The position numbers and the translations under genes are program-made. From contig NZ_JAUSXG010000001.1 of NCBI RefSeq assembly GCF_030815855.1, positions 434,001-498,000 on the forward strand: a stretch of 64,000 nucleotides of DNA, read 5' to 3'. Positions 1 through 10,675 of this stretch are shown piece after piece. The stretch is from Variovorax paradoxus (GTDB lineage: Bacteria; Pseudomonadota; Gammaproteobacteria; Burkholderiales; Burkholderiaceae_C). The notes under the pieces are model-generated. The model saw only the letters and a program-made list of their open reading frames with translations. It was not told where the DNA came from and did not search any database. The number at the start of each line of letters is the position of its first letter. Positions within the stretch are counted from its first letter, which is position 1.

Positions 1-472
1 TGTTCTCGGCCCAGCCGAAGGCAAAGGCCAGGCAGCCGTCGCGCACAGAGGCGCCGGTGCGGCTCGCGGCAAAGGCAAAGGCGATGGGGTAGCTCGCGGG
101 CAGGTCCGCGAAGACCTCGGCGGTGTCTGCGTGGTGCAGCTTGAGCCACTCGACGAAGGAGCGGCCCATCTGCTCGGTCTGCAGGAAGAATTCGGCCGAT
201 TCGCGCGTGGTCATGACCCAGCGGTTGAGTTCGCGGATACGCGGGGCGTCGCCGGCGCGCCAGGCCGGAATGGCTTGCGCCATGAGCGCGAGGTCGCCAC
301 GCGCGAAGCTCAGGTACAGCTGGTCCGAGAGCCACTCGATGGCCTTGGCTTCCGAATCGACGCCGGCCCATTCGACTGCCGCTTCGACGCCTTCCGAATA
401 GGAAAACCCCCCCACCGGCAAGGCCGGGGAGGCGAGCCAGATGAGTTGCAGGAGGCTTTGGGCGTCGGGCAT
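1..472 (-). CDS. ureF: Urease accessory protein UreF (C-terminus cut by window edge)
   Basis: UreF works with UreD/UreH and UreG as the chaperone complex that delivers nickel to apo-urease in the cytoplasm. The visible N-terminal 157 residues begin [22 protein letters not shown] followed by FSYSEG, the typical UreF opening, and continue through the helical region ([13 protein letters not shown]) to FAFGWAEN at the window edge. The ATG at 472 is the start that gives this canonical N-terminus. The gene follows ureE on the same strand after an unusually long 326-bp gap filled mainly by an inverted repeat. The remaining residues, and probably ureG, lie outside the window. Confidence 0.93.
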   Translation of the reverse strand, partial: MPDAQSLLQLIWLASPALPVGGFSYSEGVEAAVEWAGVDSEAKAIEWLSDQLYLSFARGDLALMAQAIPAWRAGDAPRIRELNRWVMTTRESAEFFLQTEQMGRSFVEWLKLHHADTAEVFADLPASYPIAFAFAASRTGASVRDGCLAFAFGWAEN

Positions 473-566
473 GTCAGCTTTGCACCGCGTCTTGTGTTGC
501 GGGGAGCTTGTGTTTGAGGCGCTCTTGTTCAGGGCGCTGTTGTCCAGGGCGCGTGCACAGGCCACC

Positions 567-775
567 GGGTACTCCCCTCCGCGAATGTCCCCCGGCTTCG
601 CCTCCTCCTTGATTTCGCTGCGGGGAGCATCCGATGCCCTGTGCACACCGGGCGCCGCGCTTGTTCGGTGCGATCAACGGCCGCTTTGTACAACGCTCCC
701 GTCGATGGGGTGCCTTGCGCAGCGAAATCAAGGAGGAGCCCGAAGGGCGGGGGACATTCGCGGAGCAAGGTACCC
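567..775. repeat. Large imperfect inverted repeat (MITE/REP-like) between ureE and ureF
   Basis: The 326-bp gap between ureE and ureF holds two arms of about 57 bp, 567-622 and 718-775, that are near-perfect reverse complements. Shared cores are GCGAATGTCCCCC, CTCCTCCTTGATTTCGCTGCG and the outer GGGTAC. A central segment of about 95 bp contains no convincing ORF. Weaker pairing (GGCGCG...) may extend the element to about 548-792. No transposase is encoded. The size and symmetry resemble a non-autonomous mobile or extragenic palindromic element. The rest of the gap holds nothing I recognise. Confidence 0.8.
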
Positions 776-798
776 CGTCGGCGCGAGCGCGCCCTGAC

Positions 799-1365
799 CT
801 ACGCATGATCATGGTCGTCGAGCAGTTCCGGCGCAAGCACAAGCGGCTTCGGCCCCTTGCTATCGCCATGCGAATGGTCATGGCGGTGGCCGCCGCCGTG
901 CGAATGCTCGTGCGACCCATAGGCGCCGCCCTCGGGTTCGAAGGCTTCCTCGACCGCGACGACGATCAGGTGCATCGAGCGCAGCATGTCGGCCAGCACA
1001 TGGTCGGGCTCGATCTTCAGGTGGTCGGGCTTGAGTTCGATCGGCACATGCCGGTTGCCCAGGTGATAAGCCGCGCGCGCCAGATCGAACGGCGTGCCAT
1101 GCGTCGTGCAATGCGTGATGCGCAGCACCGGCTGCGGCGCCGCGATGACGCGGACCAGCGAGCCGTCTTCGGCCACCAGCACGTCGCCGCCGCGCACGGC
1201 GGTACCGCGCGGCAGGAAGATGCCGATCTGCCGGCCTTGCGAATCGGTGACGTCGAAGCGGCTTTTCTGGCGCACGTCCCAGTCGAGTTCGATGGTGGCG
1301 GCGCGCTTGAGCAGCACGGGCGCAAGCCCGCGGCCCTGGGGCATGAGTTTGTTGGCGGTGAGCAT
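799..1365 (-). CDS. ureE: Urease accessory protein UreE (nickel-binding metallochaperone)
   Basis: UreE is a dimeric cytoplasmic nickel carrier that supplies Ni2+ to the UreG/F/D complex. The 188-residue product has the UreE N-terminal substrate-like fold (GRGLAPVLLKRAATIELDWDVRQKSR), the peptide-binding region (HCTTHGTPFDLARAAYHLGNRHVPI), the conserved EPDHVLADMLRSMHL segment carrying the metal-site histidine, and a C-terminal His-rich tail (SHEHSHGGGHRHDHSHG, later DDHDHA). Such tails bind several nickel ions and can store metal. The ATG at 1365 lies 69 bp from the divergent antitoxin start, so ureE is separated from ureC by a module on the other strand and may need its own promoter. Confidence 0.95.
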   Translation of the reverse strand: MLTANKLMPQGRGLAPVLLKRAATIELDWDVRQKSRFDVTDSQGRQIGIFLPRGTAVRGGDVLVAEDGSLVRVIAAPQPVLRITHCTTHGTPFDLARAAYHLGNRHVPIELKPDHLKIEPDHVLADMLRSMHLIVVAVEEAFEPEGGAYGSHEHSHGGGHRHDHSHGDSKGPKPLVLAPELLDDHDHA

Positions 1366-1396
1366 GGTGCTTGCGACTCCGGAAGAGAGCGAATAA

Positions 1397-1412
1397 TATA
1401 ACGCTTGTTATA
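1397..1412. promoter_or_regulatory. Palindromic operator candidate of the toxin-antitoxin module
   Basis: A perfect inverted repeat, TATAAC-GCTT-GTTATA, lies 23 bp upstream of the AbrB-type antitoxin start and 32 bp upstream of the divergent ureE start. It sits in a strongly AT-rich patch inside otherwise GC-rich DNA. AbrB/MazE-fold antitoxins commonly autoregulate by binding short palindromes that overlap their promoter, so this is the obvious candidate site. It could also affect ureE, because both promoters must lie within 1366-1434. Confidence 0.6.
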
Positions 1413-1434
1413 ACTTAATCGAACGGAGCGTCCC

Positions 1435-1662
1435 ATGTCCGCCCTCAAATTGACTCAGATCGGCAACTCGGTGGGTGTCATCCTGCCCAAGGAAGTGCTG
1501 GCGAGCATGAACGTTGGCAAAGGCGACACGGTGTACCTGACCCAAGCCGCTGGAGGTGGATTTACTCTGACGCCATACAACGACGAATTCGAGCGCCAGA
1601 TGGAAGCCGCTCGCCGCATCATGAAAAAGCGGCGCAACGTGCTGCGTGAGCTTGCCAAATGA
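1435..1662 (+). CDS. AbrB/MazE-family antitoxin
   Basis: This 75-residue protein has the SpoVT/AbrB swapped-hairpin DNA-binding fold at its N-terminus: MSALKLTQIGNSVGVILPKE is the signature turn, then VLASMNVGKGDTVYLTQ. A basic C-terminal tail (EAARRIMKKRRNVLRELAK) probably wraps and neutralises the toxin. Its stop overlaps the start of the Doc-like toxin gene (ATGA at 1659-1662), the translational coupling typical of type II toxin-antitoxin pairs. An upstream palindrome at 1397-1412 suggests autoregulation. The pair sits on the opposite strand to the surrounding urease genes, which suggests later insertion. Confidence 0.88.
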   Translation: MSALKLTQIGNSVGVILPKEVLASMNVGKGDTVYLTQAAGGGFTLTPYNDEFERQMEAARRIMKKRRNVLRELAK

Positions 1663-2063
1663 GCGCCGCAAACGAGTCTTGGGTCTGGCTCGGCATCCAG
1701 CTGATCCACGCCATCCACGAGGAGCAGCTGGCGGAGCACGGCGGACCCGCCGGGGTGCGCGATCAGAGCCTGCTTGCTTCGGCGATGGGGCGGCCTCAGA
1801 ACAGGGCGCTTTACGAGTCGCCCGATGCGGCGGCGCTGGCTGCTGGCTACGCATTCGGCATCGCTCGGAATCACCCTTTCACTGATGGCAACAAGAGAAC
1901 AGCCTTCGTTGCCATGGAAGTGTTCCTCGACCTCAATGGTTTCGAGCTTCGTGCGTCTGACGAGGATTGCGTGTTCACCATGCTCAAGCTGGCCGAAGGC
2001 CAACTCGACGAAGAGGCGCTCGCCCAATGGATTCGCGATCACATGGCGCAGCGCGGCGTCTGA
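1659..2063 (+). CDS. doc: Death-on-curing (Doc/Fic fold) toxin
   Basis: This 134-residue protein carries the Fic/Doc core motif NHPFTDGNKRTAF around residues 69-81. The NKRTA ending is the Doc variant rather than the HPFx(D/E)GNGRxxR of AMP-transferring Fic enzymes. Known Doc toxins phosphorylate elongation factor EF-Tu and stop translation. The N-terminal region (IHEEQLAEHGGPAGVRDQSLLASAMGRP) and the small size also match the Doc family. It is translationally coupled to the AbrB-type antitoxin upstream. Its stop lies 3 bp before the ureC stop codon, so the two genes are tightly convergent. Confidence 0.9.
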   Translation: MSAANESWVWLGIQLIHAIHEEQLAEHGGPAGVRDQSLLASAMGRPQNRALYESPDAAALAAGYAFGIARNHPFTDGNKRTAFVAMEVFLDLNGFELRASDEDCVFTMLKLAEGQLDEEALAQWIRDHMAQRGV

Positions 2064-2066
2064 CAT

Positions 2067-3809
<1,743 letters not shown>

Positions 3810-3812
3810 GTT

Positions 3813-4118
3813 TTAGAGCTTTCCTTGAACCAGGCCGCGAAAGCCGTAGACGACGCGGTCGCCCGAAAAATCGACCAGCTCGACCGTGCGCTGCTGGCCC
3901 GGTTCGAAGCGCACCGCGGCGCCCGAGGCGATGTTCAGCCGCATGCCGCGCGCGGCCTCGCGGTCGAAGCCGAGCGCGCCGTTGGTCTCGGCGAAGTGAT
4001 AGTGCGAACCGACCTGGATCGGCCGGTCGGCGGTGTTCTGCACCACCAGCGTGAGCGTGCGGCGGCCGGGGTTGAGCGTGTGCTCGCCGTCGTCGGTAAA
4101 AAGTTCGCCGGGAATCAT
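3813..4118 (-). CDS. ureB: Urease subunit beta
   Basis: This is the small non-catalytic beta chain of the (alpha-beta-gamma)3 urease. The 101-residue product starts [19 protein letters not shown], the characteristic UreB N-terminus, and has the conserved core [18 protein letters not shown] and the C-terminal [18 protein letters not shown]. The ATG at 4118 is chosen because it gives this family start; the longer open frame upstream runs across hupE/ureJ. It is spaced 17 bp from hupE/ureJ and 3 bp from ureC, inside one transcriptional unit. Confidence 0.97.
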   Translation of the reverse strand: MIPGELFTDDGEHTLNPGRRTLTLVVQNTADRPIQVGSHYHFAETNGALGFDREAARGMRLNIASGAAVRFEPGQQRTVELVDFSGDRVVYGFRGLVQGKL

Positions 4119-4135
4119 GGTGTCGCGGCGCCTTT

Positions 4136-4738
4136 TCAGACGGCCTGCGAGAGCAGCGTCGCACCCAGCGCCACCACAGCGGCGCCCGCCACGCGCGGCA
4201 GCCAGGCATTGGCATGGCGCAGCGCCCATCCGAGGCCGATGCCCGCGAGGTGCAGCAGCACCGTGGCGCCGACCATGCCGGCCAGCGTCAACGCCGCGCC
4301 CTGTTCGCCCGCAAGCTCGTGGCCGTGCGCCACGCCGTGAAAGACGGCGAACACGCCGACCACCGCCATGGCTGCCGCGGCCGGCAGGTGGATGCGCGTG
4401 GCGACCAGCAGGCCCAGCACCAGCAGCGAGGCCGCGATCATCGGTTCGACCGCCAGCAGTTGCACGCCCGCCAGCCCCATCAGCGCGCCCGCGAGCAGCA
4501 TGGCCGCGAACGCCAATGGCGCCCACAGCAGATCGGGCCAGGCGCGGCGCGCGGCCAGCGCGCTCCAGAGGCCGACTGCGACCATCGCAGCGAGGTGGTC
4601 CGCACCCGTGAGCGGGTGCAAAAAGCCGGTGGTGAAGCCGTGGTGCACGCCGCCGTCGGCGCCGGTGTGGGCGCTGGCCGCGAGCGGCAGCAGCAGCATG
4701 GCAAGGAGGGCAAGAGTCTTGGAAGCGTTGTGGCGCAT
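4136..4738 (-). CDS. ureJ: HupE/UreJ-family membrane protein, probable nickel permease
   Basis: HupE/UreJ proteins are small membrane transporters linked to nickel enzymes (urease and [NiFe] hydrogenase) and are thought to import Ni2+. This 200-residue protein has a cleavable-looking signal peptide ([15 protein letters not shown]), a His/Asp-rich first segment ([29 protein letters not shown]) that matches the HP-x5-DH metal motif of HupE, and five to six later hydrophobic helices. A second conserved motif, [12 protein letters not shown], follows. It lies between ureA and ureB, an arrangement seen in other proteobacterial urease operons, which supports a role in nickel supply for this enzyme. 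Confidence 0.92.
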   Translation of the reverse strand: MRHNASKTLALLAMLLLPLAASAHTGADGGVHHGFTTGFLHPLTGADHLAAMVAVGLWSALAARRAWPDLLWAPLAFAAMLLAGALMGLAGVQLLAVEPMIAASLLVLGLLVATRIHLPAAAAMAVVGVFAVFHGVAHGHELAGEQGAALTLAGMVGATVLLHLAGIGLGWALRHANAWLPRVAGAAVVALGATLLSQAV

Positions 4739-4766
4739 GACAGGGCTTTCTTGTTCTGGAGAAGAG

Positions 4767-5069
4767 TCAGACGATGGGTTGGTGGACGGTGACCAGCTTG
4801 GTGCCGTCCGGGAAAGTGGCTTCCACCTGGATGTCCGGAATCATCTCGGCGATGCCGTCCATCACGTCGGCGCGCGTGAGCACGGTGCGGCCTTCGCTCA
4901 TGAGCGCCGCAACGCTCTTTCCGTCGCGAGCACCTTCCATGACGGCGGCGGAGATCAGCGCGACGGCTTCGGGGTAGTTGAGCTTCAGCCCCCGCGCCTT
5001 GCGGCGTTCGGCCAGCAGCGCTGCGGTGAAAATCAGCAGCTTGTCTTTTTCGCGCGGGGTCAGTTCCAT
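4767..5069 (-). CDS. ureA: Urease subunit gamma
   Basis: This is the 100-residue gamma chain of urease. It begins [20 protein letters not shown] and contains the conserved [20 protein letters not shown] and the C-terminal [20 protein letters not shown]. The ATG at 5069 gives the exact family length; the open frame continues 20 codons upstream, but those residues (Arg/Pro-rich) are not UreA-like. It is the first structural gene of the minus-strand urease unit. A sigma-54-like promoter lies about 56 bp upstream. No ureD is found next to it, unlike many betaproteobacterial clusters. Confidence 0.97.
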   Translation of the reverse strand: MELTPREKDKLLIFTAALLAERRKARGLKLNYPEAVALISAAVMEGARDGKSVAALMSEGRTVLTRADVMDGIAEMIPDIQVEATFPDGTKLVTVHQPIV

Positions 5070-5124
5070 GGGAGGGCGGCGTCGGGTGCGTGGAGGTCGG
5101 CCATTATTGGGCAGGCTTCGGCTT

Positions 5125-5140
5125 TGCAACAGTCATGCCG
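5125..5140 (-). promoter_or_regulatory. Sigma-54 (RpoN) type -24/-12 promoter for the urease genes
   Basis: On the minus strand the sequence is CGGCATGACTGTTGCA. It matches the sigma-54 consensus TGGCACG-N4-TTGCW, with the essential GG and GC dinucleotides 10 bp apart and only the first base and one internal base differing. Transcription would start near 5113, giving a leader of about 44 bases before ureA. Sigma-54 promoters need an activator; a matching NtrC-like palindrome lies about 70 bp upstream. The location before ureA fits nitrogen control of urease. Confidence 0.68.
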
Positions 5141-5162
5141 CTGTTCGCCAAAAGACGTATGG

Positions 5163-8100
5163 ATGGCACGAAAGATGCACCGAAACGGTGTGAACCCTGC
5201 CGAGACTTCCACCACCCCCGACGACGCGCCGCAGCGCATCGTCAAGGTGCGGCGCGACTACAACAGCTGGGTGGCGAGCGAAACGCTCGAGGATTACGCG
5301 CTGCGCTATACGCCGCAGCGCTTTCGAAAATGGTCCGAATGGCGGGTGGCCAACACGGCATTCGGCGCGGCGTCGTTCCTTATATTGGAGGCGGTGGGCG
5401 CCACGCTGCTGGTGCAGTACGGCTTCGCCAATGCGTTCTGGGCCATCGTGGCCACGGGGCTCATCATCTTTCTGGCGGGCCTGCCGATCAGCGTGTATGC
5501 CGCCCGCTACGGCGTCGACATGGACCTGCTCACGCGCGGCGCGGGCTTCGGCTACATCGGCTCGACGCTCACCTCGCTCATCTACGCGTCGTTCACCTTC
5601 ATCTTCTTCGCGCTCGAGGCGGCGGTGATGGCCTACGCGCTCGAACTCGCGCTCGGCGTGCCGCCGGTCTGGGGCTACTTGGTGTGCGCGATGGTGGTGA
5701 TTCCGCTGGTGACCCATGGCGTGTCGGCCATCAGCCGGCTGCAGCTGTGGACACAGCCGCTCTGGCTCGTGATGCTGGTGGTGCCTTTCGTCTTCGTGCT
5801 GGTGCGCGATCCTGGTGCGTTTGCCGGCATCGTGCATTACAACGGTGTCAAGACGGGTGCCAAAGGTTTCGATCTGCACCTGTTTGGCGCGGCATTGACG
5901 GTCGGCATCGCGTTGATCACCCAAATGGGGGAGCAGGCCGATTACCTGCGCTTCATGCCCGCGCGCACGGCCGTGAGCGCCCGGCGCTGGTGGGCGGGTG
6001 TGCTGGCCGGCGGGCCGGGATGGGTGGTGTTGGGCGTGCTCAAGATGTTGGGCGGAGCGCTGCTCGCGTACCTGGCCATCACGCACATGGTGCCGGTCGA
6101 GCGCGCGGTCGATCCCAACCAGATGTACCTGGCGGCCTATGAGTACGTGTTTCCGAACTACGGCTGGGCCGTGGCCGCGACCGCGCTGTTCGTGGTGATT
6201 TCGCAACTCAAGATCAACGTCACGAACGCCTACGCCGGCTCGCTGGCCTGGAGCAACTTCTTCTCGCGCGTGGCGCACAGCCACCCGGGGCGCGTGGTCT
6301 GGGTGGTGTTCAACGCGCTCATCGCCTTCATGCTGATGGAGATGAACGTGTTCGAGGCGCTGGGCGATGTGCTCGGCCTGTTCGCCAACATCGCCATCGC
6401 CTGGATGATGGCGGTGGTGGCCGACCTCGTCATCAACAAGCCGCTGGGCCTTTCGCCGCCGGGCATCGAGTTCAAGCGGGCCCATCTGTGGGATATCAAC
6501 CCGGTGGGGGTCGGCGCGATGGCGCTGGCTTCGCTGCTTTCCATTACCGCCCACCTCGGCGTTTTCGGGCCGCTGGCGCAGGCGTTTTCGGCGCTCATCG
6601 CGCTCGGCACGGCGCTGGTGGTTTCGCCGCTGATTGCCTGGGCCACCGGCGGCAAGTACTACCTGGCGCGGGGTTCGGTGGCCCAGGGCGCGGTGGCTTT
6701 CGCGCCGGCCGAGGGTCCGCGTGCCGTCCGGTGGGCGCGCGTCGAGAACGACGTGGACGAGCGCGGCGCCGATGGCAGCTACCAGCGCCTCAAGGTGCAG
6801 CACTGCGTGATCTGCGAGCGTGAATACGAAGGGCCCGACATGGCCCATTGCCCGGCCTACCAGGGCGCGATCTGTTCGCTGTGCTGCACGCTCGATGCGC
6901 GCTGCGGCGACCTGTGCAAGCCGCATGCGAGCCTCTCGGCGCAGTGGTCGTCGGCGCTGCGCTGGCTGCTGCCGCGCCTCAGCTGGCGTTATCTGGACAC
7001 GGGGCTCGGGCACTTCCTGCTGCTGATGCTGATCATCGTGCCGGTGCTGGCCGTGGTGTTCGGGGTGCTCTACCAGCAGGAGCTGCGTGCGCTCGGCGAA
7101 AGCGCGCTGCAGCTCGCGTCGCGCTCGGAGCTGGCCGAAGCGCTGGCGGGCGTGCAGCGGACGTCGCTGCGCTCGGGCTTTCTCAAGGCGTACATGGCGC
7201 TGCTGGTGATTGCGGGCGTCGTGGCCTGGTGGCTGGTACTGGCGCACCAGAGCCGCAAGGTTGCGCAGGAAGAATCGAACCGCCAGACCCATCTGCTGAT
7301 GCGCGAGATCGAGCTGCACCGTGCGACCGACCGCGCATTGCAGTCGGCCAAGCAGACGGCGGAAGAAGCGCGCGAGGTGGCCGAGCAGGCCAAGCTCGCG
7401 GCCGAGCAGGCGCGGCGCGCCGCCGACCAGGCCAACCAGGCCAAGAGCCGCTACATCAGCGCCATCAGCCACGAGCTGCGCACGCCGCTCAACAGCATCC
7501 TGGGCTACGCGCAGCTGATGGGCGAAGACCAGTCCGTGCCGCCGCACCGCCAACAGGCGGTGGCGGTGATCAAGCGCGGCGGCGAGCATCTGCTGTCGCT
7601 CATCGAGGGCACGCTGGCCATTGCGCACATCGAGGCCGGCAAGCTCACGCTGCACGCCAGGCCGATGCGCTTTGCCGACACGGTGCGCGAACTGGCCGAC
7701 ATGTTCGAGCTGCAGGCGGCCGAGAAGGGGCTGCGGTTCCGCTTCGAGACCGCAGGCACCTTGCCCGAGGTGGTGCGGGCCGACGAGAAGCGGGTGTGCC
7801 AGATCCTCATCAACCTGCTGGGCAACGCCATCAAGTTCACGGCCGCGGGCGAAGTCACGCTGCGGCTTTCTTATGCGCGCGAATTCGCCTCGGTCGAAAT
7901 CGAAGACACCGGGCCGGGCATGACGGCCGAAGACATCGAACGCATCTTCGAGCCCTTCGCGCGCGGCGATGCGGCCGCCTCTTCGACCCCCGGCGCCGGG
8001 CTGGGCCTCACCATCGCCAAGATGCTGACCGACCTGATGGGCGGGGAGATGAAGGTGCGCAGCACGCCCGGGGAAGGCTCGCTTTTCCGCGTGCGGCTTT

Positions 8101-8810
8101 TCCTGCCGCGGGTGCATGAGGCGGTGGGCGCCTCGGGCCGGCCGGCTCCGGTGGAGCAGCGCGCACGGCGCGGCTACGAAGGCCCGCGCCGGCGGCTCCT
8201 GGTGGTCGACAACGAAGAAGCCGACCGCGATCTGCTCGGCCACGTGCTGGCGCCGCTCGGGTTCGACCTGCGCACCGCCGCCAGCGGACACGACGCGCTC
8301 GACCTCATCGCGGCCGGCCTGCGGCCCGACGCGATGTTCGTCGACCTGGCCATGCCCGGCATCGACGGGTGGGAGACGATTCGCCGTGCGCGCAAGCTGG
8401 GACTGGTCGACGCGCAGGTGGCCATCGTCTCGGCCAATGCCTTCGACAAGGGGCTCGACAACGACGTGGGCATTGCGCCCGAAGATTTTTTCGTCAAGCC
8501 GGTGCGGCACACGGAGCTGCTCGACTGGCTCGAGCGCCGGCTCGGACTGCAGTGGACCGACGCCCCCGCCAGGCCGGTGCCGCCGCCGGCCACGCCGCGG
8601 GCCGTGCAGGCGCCTTCGCTTTCGAGGCTGCGCGCACTCGACGAAGCCGTGAGCCTGGGCTACTTTCGCGGCATCATGAACCAGCTCGACGAAATCGACG
8701 CCGAACAGCCCGAATGCACGGCATGGACCGAAACGCAGCGCGTGCTCGCACGCCAGTTCCAGTTCGAAGCCATGAGCCGGGCGCTTGCCGCCGCGGTGAG
8801 CGCGGCCTGA
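5163..8810 (+). CDS. NCS1 transporter-fused hybrid sensor histidine kinase
   Basis: This protein of about 1215 residues joins four parts. Residues 30-480 resemble an NCS1 (purine/cytosine permease-like) transporter with about 12 helices; it opens RRDYNSWVASETLEDYALRY and includes ISQLKINVTNAYAGSL. A cysteine cluster at 548-586 (CVIC, CPAY, CSLCC, CGDLC, KPH) looks metal-binding. Two further helices (616-640, 674-695) and a coiled coil lead to a histidine kinase with phospho-acceptor His770 (SHELRTPLN), N box NLLGNAIKF and G boxes EDTGPGM and GAGLGLTI. A receiver follows with Asp1061 (MFVDLAMPG). It probably senses a transported or bound nitrogen compound and signals to the adjacent regulator. 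The start could be ATG 5163 or 5175, or GTG 5190; none has a strong ribosome site. Confidence 0.9.
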   Translation: MARKMHRNGVNPAETSTTPDDAPQRIVKVRRDYNSWVASETLEDYALRYTPQRFRKWSEWRVANTAFGAASFLILEAVGATLLVQYGFANAFWAIVATGLIIFLAGLPISVYAARYGVDMDLLTRGAGFGYIGSTLTSLIYASFTFIFFALEAAVMAYALELALGVPPVWGYLVCAMVVIPLVTHGVSAISRLQLWTQPLWLVMLVVPFVFVLVRDPGAFAGIVHYNGVKTGAKGFDLHLFGAALTVGIALITQMGEQADYLRFMPARTAVSARRWWAGVLAGGPGWVVLGVLKMLGGALLAYLAITHMVPVERAVDPNQMYLAAYEYVFPNYGWAVAATALFVVISQLKINVTNAYAGSLAWSNFFSRVAHSHPGRVVWVVFNALIAFMLMEMNVFEALGDVLGLFANIAIAWMMAVVADLVINKPLGLSPPGIEFKRAHLWDINPVGVGAMALASLLSITAHLGVFGPLAQAFSALIALGTALVVSPLIAWATGGKYYLARGSVAQGAVAFAPAEGPRAVRWARVENDVDERGADGSYQRLKVQHCVICEREYEGPDMAHCPAYQGAICSLCCTLDARCGDLCKPHASLSAQWSSALRWLLPRLSWRYLDTGLGHFLLLMLIIVPVLAVVFGVLYQQELRALGESALQLASRSELAEALAGVQRTSLRSGFLKAYMALLVIAGVVAWWLVLAHQSRKVAQEESNRQTHLLMREIELHRATDRALQSAKQTAEEAREVAEQAKLAAEQARRAADQANQAKSRYISAISHELRTPLNSILGYAQLMGEDQSVPPHRQQAVAVIKRGGEHLLSLIEGTLAIAHIEAGKLTLHARPMRFADTVRELADMFELQAAEKGLRFRFETAGTLPEVVRADEKRVCQILINLLGNAIKFTAAGEVTLRLSYAREFASVEIEDTGPGMTAEDIERIFEPFARGDAAASSTPGAGLGLTIAKMLTDLMGGEMKVRSTPGEGSLFRVRLFLPRVHEAVGASGRPAPVEQRARRGYEGPRRRLLVVDNEEADRDLLGHVLAPLGFDLRTAASGHDALDLIAAGLRPDAMFVDLAMPGIDGWETIRRARKLGLVDAQVAIVSANAFDKGLDNDVGIAPEDFFVKPVRHTELLDWLERRLGLQWTDAPARPVPPPATPRAVQAPSLSRLRALDEAVSLGYFRGIMNQLDEIDAEQPECTAWTETQRVLARQFQFEAMSRALAAAVSAA
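5176..5192. promoter_or_regulatory. NtrC-like enhancer palindrome
   Basis: TGCACC-GAAAC-GGTGTG matches the 17-bp NtrC consensus TGCAC-N7-GTGCA except for the last two bases. Its centre lies about 71 bp upstream of the predicted sigma-54 start of ureA, a normal distance for an activator site. It overlaps the first codons of the divergent kinase gene, so activator binding might also influence that gene. The call is a pattern match only. Confidence 0.5.
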
Positions 8811-8823
8811 AGAACAAGTCCCC

Positions 8824-9828
<1,005 letters not shown>

Positions 9829-9931
9829 AGGCTGGGCGCAGCGAGGGCCAAGCGCGTGCGGGCAGCGCCGCCGGGTCATGGCGGCGACTTTCGTCATCCC
9901 TAGAATGCGCGGGTCCTCGGTGAGGCTGGCG

Positions 9932-10639
9932 ATGAAGAAAAACAGACGCAAAACAACAATTCGACGGCCGGAACCCCTGTGGCTGCTCGCGGGTGCCTGC
10001 CTTCTGGCGAGTTCGGGCGCGCGGGCGGCCGGGCATTTCGACGTCGACGACGCCGGCATGCTCGATGTGGGCCAGTGCCAGTACGAAGCCTGGTGGGGCC
10101 GTGCGGGTCCCGAGCCGGTGACCGGATTGCACATCGGTCCGTCCTGCCGCGTGGGGCCGGTCGAGTTGGGGCTGAACCTGGATCGGTTTTCGGCGCAGGG
10201 CGTGCATACGGTCGTCGCGGGCCCGCAGCTCAAATGGAACTTCTTCGGACCGGCGGCCGACGCGCCGCTGAGCGCGGCGCTTTCGGCCGGCGCCATGTTC
10301 GACCTGACGCGCGGCGGCCATGCGGGCGGCCAGTTCGTGCTGCCTGTGACCTGGCGTCCGAACGGCAGCCTGCAGATCCACGCCAACCTGGGCGCCGACT
10401 GGGCCACCGGAACCGGCGCGCGCACGTCGCGGGGCGGCCTGGCGGCGGAGTGGGCGCTCGATGACAAGGTCTCGCTGATCGCAGAGCGCCACCGTGCATC
10501 GGGGGTCTGGACCTCGCGCATCGGCGGGCGTTTCAGCCTGACGCCGCTCCTCAGCGTCGATGTCAGCGCCTCCAGGACGGGGCCGCAGGGCGTGCGCGGC
10601 TTCGTCGTGGGCTTGAACCACGAGTTCGGGCGGAGGTGA
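9932..10639 (+). CDS. Exported protein of unknown function, possible outer-membrane barrel
   Basis: I do not recognise a family for this 235-residue protein. The start MKKNRRKTTIRRPE gives a basic N-region followed by a hydrophobic stretch (LWLLAGACLLASSGARAAG) that looks like a signal peptide cleaved after ARA. The mature part alternates short polar and hydrophobic segments rich in Gly, aromatic residues and Trp (VAGPQLKWNFFG, QFVLPVTWRPNGSLQIHANLGADW) and ends FVVGLNHEFGRR. This pattern fits beta-strands of a small outer-membrane barrel. It is followed by convergent dciA. No functional link to the upstream regulator is evident. Confidence 0.7.
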   Translation: MKKNRRKTTIRRPEPLWLLAGACLLASSGARAAGHFDVDDAGMLDVGQCQYEAWWGRAGPEPVTGLHIGPSCRVGPVELGLNLDRFSAQGVHTVVAGPQLKWNFFGPAADAPLSAALSAGAMFDLTRGGHAGGQFVLPVTWRPNGSLQIHANLGADWATGTGARTSRGGLAAEWALDDKVSLIAERHRASGVWTSRIGGRFSLTPLLSVDVSASRTGPQGVRGFVVGLNHEFGRR

Positions 10640-10675
10640 CTGACGGCAGGACGGGCGAGGGCTCGCCGGCCCCGG

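Noticed and set aside
567..775. Inverted repeat as ends of an insertion sequence
   Set aside because: The interior is about 95 bp and has no transposase; I keep it as a repeat of unknown mobility.
1659..2063. Fic-type AMP transferase
   Set aside because: The motif ends GNKRTA, as in Doc, not GNGRxxR; size and antitoxin coupling also indicate Doc.
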